DNA of 7,669 bases from Deltaproteobacteria bacterium (GTDB taxonomy: Bacteria > Desulfobacterota > Desulfobulbia > Desulfobulbales > Desulfobulbaceae), in NCBI GenBank assembly GCA_013151365.1, contig JAADIK010000124.1, positions 2,409 through 10,077 of the forward strand, given 5' to 3'. A program made the translations under genes and the position numbers. Positions 6,082 to 7,669 of the stretch are shown in pieces; the stretch's first letter is position 1, and each line of letters begins with the position of its first letter. A model generated the notes under the pieces. It did not search any database. It was not told where the DNA came from and was given only the letters and a program-made list of their open reading frames with translations.

Positions 6082-6735
6082 TCAAAAGAGGCTGAAGCGG
6101 ACATTCCAGCCGTTTTTCAGGATCGTGTTCATAATCGGTCCCTTTATTTCCTCCGGGCCGAAGTTATAATCATCCGGTTCCGTGTCCTCGTAATTTTCAA
6201 CTCCCCACTCGTTGCCCGTCTCCACCTTGAAAACCGGCCTGCTGTTCGCCAGCCAGCCGGTTTTTACCCTGCCGGGTCCGAGAGACCAGTCCACGGATCG
6301 AAACTTGTCCGTCAGGGTTACTGTTTTGGTGTTGTTGTCAAAGCTGAGCCAGAGTTCGTATAGTTTTTTCATGCCGCTTTTTTCCATGCGCTCGCACCAG
6401 GCCTGATCCTTATAGCGCCAGGTGATGACAAGCTTTTTTCTGTGCTTTTTTACCTGAACCGGTGCGTTCAGGGAGTTGACGCCCATAATCATGGAAAGGA
6501 GGAGTTCCCGGACAACCGGTTCCCCGCGGCCGGGGAAGAACCAGGCCTTCTTGATAATCATCGCCAGGGCCGGCATGAAAAAGATACCTGCCAAGATGCC
6601 CCACAGGACAAGGGCGAAAGCAAATTCCTTGCTTGCCAGGGTGTTCCTGACCGCCAGGATCGGCAGCAGGGTCAGGGCGTAGATGATGAACAGAAGAACA
6701 ACGCCGCCAGTCGTGTAAACGTATCGCTTGAACAT
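6082..6735 (-). CDS. Two-helix membrane protein of unknown function
   Basis: I do not recognise this family. The 217-residue protein begins with a short basic end (K3, R4), followed by two hydrophobic segments at about 10-29 and 38-61. R30 is the only charged residue at the end of the first segment, and K62-K63 follow the second. By the positive-inside rule both ends face the cytoplasm, and residues 64-217 form a soluble domain. That domain has a basic patch (KKHRKK at 96-101), aromatic and beta-strand-like stretches, and an acidic segment near 180-197 (NYEDTEPDDY). No catalytic motif stands out. The gene faces the yejA-gmhB run, ending 36 bases from gmhB. It starts 112 bases after the LD-carboxypeptidase stop on the same strand, so co-transcription is possible but uncertain. 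The start at 6735 has only a weak GGAA nine bases upstream. Good GC-rich codon use and an uninterrupted frame make it a likely real gene. A terminator-like hairpin lies inside it (residues 158-169). Confidence 0.7.
   Translation of the reverse strand: MFKRYVYTTGGVVLLFIIYALTLLPILAVRNTLASKEFAFALVLWGILAGIFFMPALAMIIKKAWFFPGRGEPVVRELLLSMIMGVNSLNAPVQVKKHRKKLVITWRYKDQAWCERMEKSGMKKLYELWLSFDNNTKTVTLTDKFRSVDWSLGPGRVKTGWLANSRPVFKVETGNEWGVENYEDTEPDDYNFGPEEIKGPIMNTILKNGWNVRFSLF
6230..6265. terminator. Bidirectional intrinsic terminator-like hairpin inside a CDS
   Basis: AAAACCGGC at 6230-6238 pairs perfectly with GCCGGTTTT at 6256-6264 (nine pairs). Inside, GCTG at 6241-6244 pairs with CAGC at 6250-6253, closing a five-base loop (TTCGC), with a two-by-two internal loop between the stems. 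On the + strand the stem runs into TTTTT (6261-6265), and on the - strand into TTTT, so it could work in both directions. It is the best terminator-like structure downstream of gmhB, 185 bases past its stop, but it lies in the 3' part of the convergent membrane-protein gene. Activity is inferred from structure only. Confidence 0.55.
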
Positions 6736-6847
6736 GTCGATTTATTCCATGGTAATCAATATCTGAGTAACGCTCCCCTGAAAAGAGGAGCCGCGCCGGC
6801 CGAACCGGGTCGGTCGCCGGTGCGCTTTTTCCAGGCCGGCCTCGTTG
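6736..6847. other. Intergenic gap between the two leftward genes
   Basis: This 112-base gap holds a GC-rich hairpin (6792-6824, annotated separately) and a ten-base perfect palindrome, AGGCCGGCCT, at 6833-6842 just after the carboxypeptidase stop. I see no convincing -35/-10 pair reading leftward; GATATT near 6765 lacks a well-spaced partner. Confidence 0.5.
6792..6830 (+). terminator. Rightward terminator-like hairpin between leftward genes
   Basis: CGCGCCGGC at 6792-6800 pairs with GCCGGTGCG at 6816-6824 (nine pairs, one a G-U at 6795/6821), followed by C and then TTTTT at 6826-6830. The + strand orientation is the better one because the G-U pair becomes an A-C mismatch on the - strand, where the following tract is only CTCCTCTTTTC. 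No rightward gene ends nearby, so it would act on antisense or read-through RNA, or more weakly as the end of the carboxypeptidase transcript. Confidence 0.35.
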
Positions 6848-7669
6848 TCAGGTGGTAACTGGTTTGAATCGCAGGTGGCCGGTAAGGCCGTCCATTGTCG
6901 CCTCCATGCCGATGGGCAGGCTGTAATTGCGTTGGTCGTGGCCAACAGGGAAGCAGCCCCATACGGGATAGGCAAACTCCTCGGTCAATTCCAGCACCCG
7001 CTCCCAGACCTGGTGCTGCAGGCGGAGCTTGGCAAAGGTATCGTCATCCCCAGGATCAAACGTGCCGAGGATGAGACCGGCAAGACGCCGCAGTCTGCCG
7101 GCCTGGTGCAGCTGCGTCAGCATCCGGTCCAGCCGGTACATGGGCTCTCCCGTATCCTCGAGAACAAGCAGGGCGTTGTCCCAGGAAATTTCCCACGGCG
7201 TGCCCAGCAGGTGCACCAGGGTGGTCAGGTTGCCGCCGCGGACAACGCCGGAGGCCGTGCCGCTCCGCAAAATTTCCAGCTGGACCGGATGGAAACATTC
7301 GGGCATCCCGTCGGTGAGCAGGGAAAAAAATTGCCGCACCGACTCTTTGTCGGACCGGGCAAGAGAGGTGACGACCGGGCCATGAATGGTGACCATGCCG
7401 GTCTGCTGGCAGATGATGTTCAACAGGACCGTAATGTCGCTGAACCCGATAACCATTTTGGGCCGTTTCGCGAGCATCTCCATGTCGATCTGGCCGACGA
7501 TTCGCAGGCAACCATAGCCGCCGCGAATGGCCATCAAGGCATGAACCTCGTCGTCGGCCCATAACCGGTGAAATTCATTGAGCCGCACCTCGTCGGATGC
7601 CGCCAGGTAATCATTCCGGGAGGCCGGCTCCCAGGATGACTTGATCCGGAAGCCCCGGTCGCGCAAAAG
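6848..7669 (-). CDS. ldcA: Peptidase S66 / muramoyltetrapeptide LD-carboxypeptidase (5' end missing)
   Basis: Serine peptidase of family S66. LdcA removes the terminal D-Ala from cytoplasmic tetrapeptide muropeptides during cell-wall recycling; the related MccF destroys microcin C. Numbering from the TTG at 7666, the S66 hallmarks are AIRGGYG at 46-52, GFSD at 74-77 with the nucleophile Ser76, HGP at 95-97, GGNL at 144-147, GTPW at 155-158, LVLED at 167-171 with Glu170 of the triad, RMLTQL at 181-186, and GHDQ at 242-245 with His243 of the triad. The whole Ser-Glu-His set is therefore intact. The reading frame is still open at base 7669, and about 25-30 N-terminal residues of the usual family length are missing, so the true start lies beyond the window. 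The C-terminus is complete. LdcA is more likely than MccF from the overall pattern, but I cannot separate them firmly. Confidence 0.88.
   Translation of the reverse strand, partial: LLRDRGFRIKSSWEPASRNDYLAASDEVRLNEFHRLWADDEVHALMAIRGGYGCLRIVGQIDMEMLAKRPKMVIGFSDITVLLNIICQQTGMVTIHGPVVTSLARSDKESVRQFFSLLTDGMPECFHPVQLEILRSGTASGVVRGGNLTTLVHLLGTPWEISWDNALLVLEDTGEPMYRLDRMLTQLHQAGRLRRLAGLILGTFDPGDDDTFAKLRLQHQVWERVLELTEEFAYPVWGCFPVGHDQRNYSLPIGMEATMDGLTGHLRFKPVTT

Noticed and set aside
6742..6975. 77-codon leftward frame bridging the carboxypeptidase 3' end and the intergenic gap
   Set aside because: It mostly overlaps the LD-carboxypeptidase gene in another frame, crosses a GC hairpin, and shows no motif.
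6845..7564. 239-codon open frame on the + strand over the LD-carboxypeptidase gene
   Set aside because: In-phase antisense shadow. The - strand reading carries the intact S66 catalytic motifs.
1..7669. CRISPR array, tRNA or rRNA genes, insertion sequence transposase
   Set aside because: No spaced direct repeats, cloverleaf-like sequence, rRNA-like stretch or transposase motif was seen on either strand.

Overview
The window reads as bacterial chromosome from a GC-rich, Gram-negative, LPS-making organism. The coding DNA is GC-rich at third positions. A five-gene rightward run contains a YejA-type periplasmic binding protein, TsaE, a YcaO-TPR protein and two enzymes for the heptose of the LPS inner core. 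The gene mix and protein style suggest Desulfobacterota (former Deltaproteobacteria, perhaps Desulfobulbales-like). That placement is inference and has not been tested by any search.

Layout. Positions 1-282 hold no gene that I can support. This stretch is clearly poorer in GC than the rest and carries a pair of inverted, palindromic 23-bp repeats about 150 bp apart; the right copy contains the ribosome binding site of the first gene. Positions 283-6045 are a tightly packed rightward run: yejA (oligopeptide/microcin C type binding protein), tsaE (tRNA t6A ATPase; its GTG start overlaps the yejA stop), a YcaO-TPR protein, waaF (heptosyltransferase II) and gmhB (heptose bisphosphate phosphatase; its ATG overlaps the waaF stop). 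Two leftward genes face this run: a two-helix membrane protein of unknown function (6082-6735) and the 3' part of a peptidase S66 / LD-carboxypeptidase gene that runs off the right edge (6848-7669).

How the genes fit together. waaF and gmhB belong to one pathway: GmhB removes a phosphate during ADP-heptose synthesis and WaaF transfers the second heptose to the LPS core. TsaE serves the universal t6A tRNA modification. The YcaO protein is the most open-ended gene: the YcaO ATP-binding signatures are intact, it carries four C-terminal TPRs, and there is no precursor peptide, dehydrogenase or TfuA partner in view. YejA-type transport and LD-carboxypeptidase can both act in peptide or muropeptide recycling, but here they lie on opposite strands about 5 kb apart.

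The strongest non-coding signals are the palindrome pair upstream of yejA and a hairpin with flanking A and T tracts at 6230-6265. The hairpin looks like a bidirectional intrinsic terminator and lies inside the coding sequence of the convergent membrane-protein gene. I did not find a clearly new defence or mobile system, CRISPR array, tRNA or rRNA.
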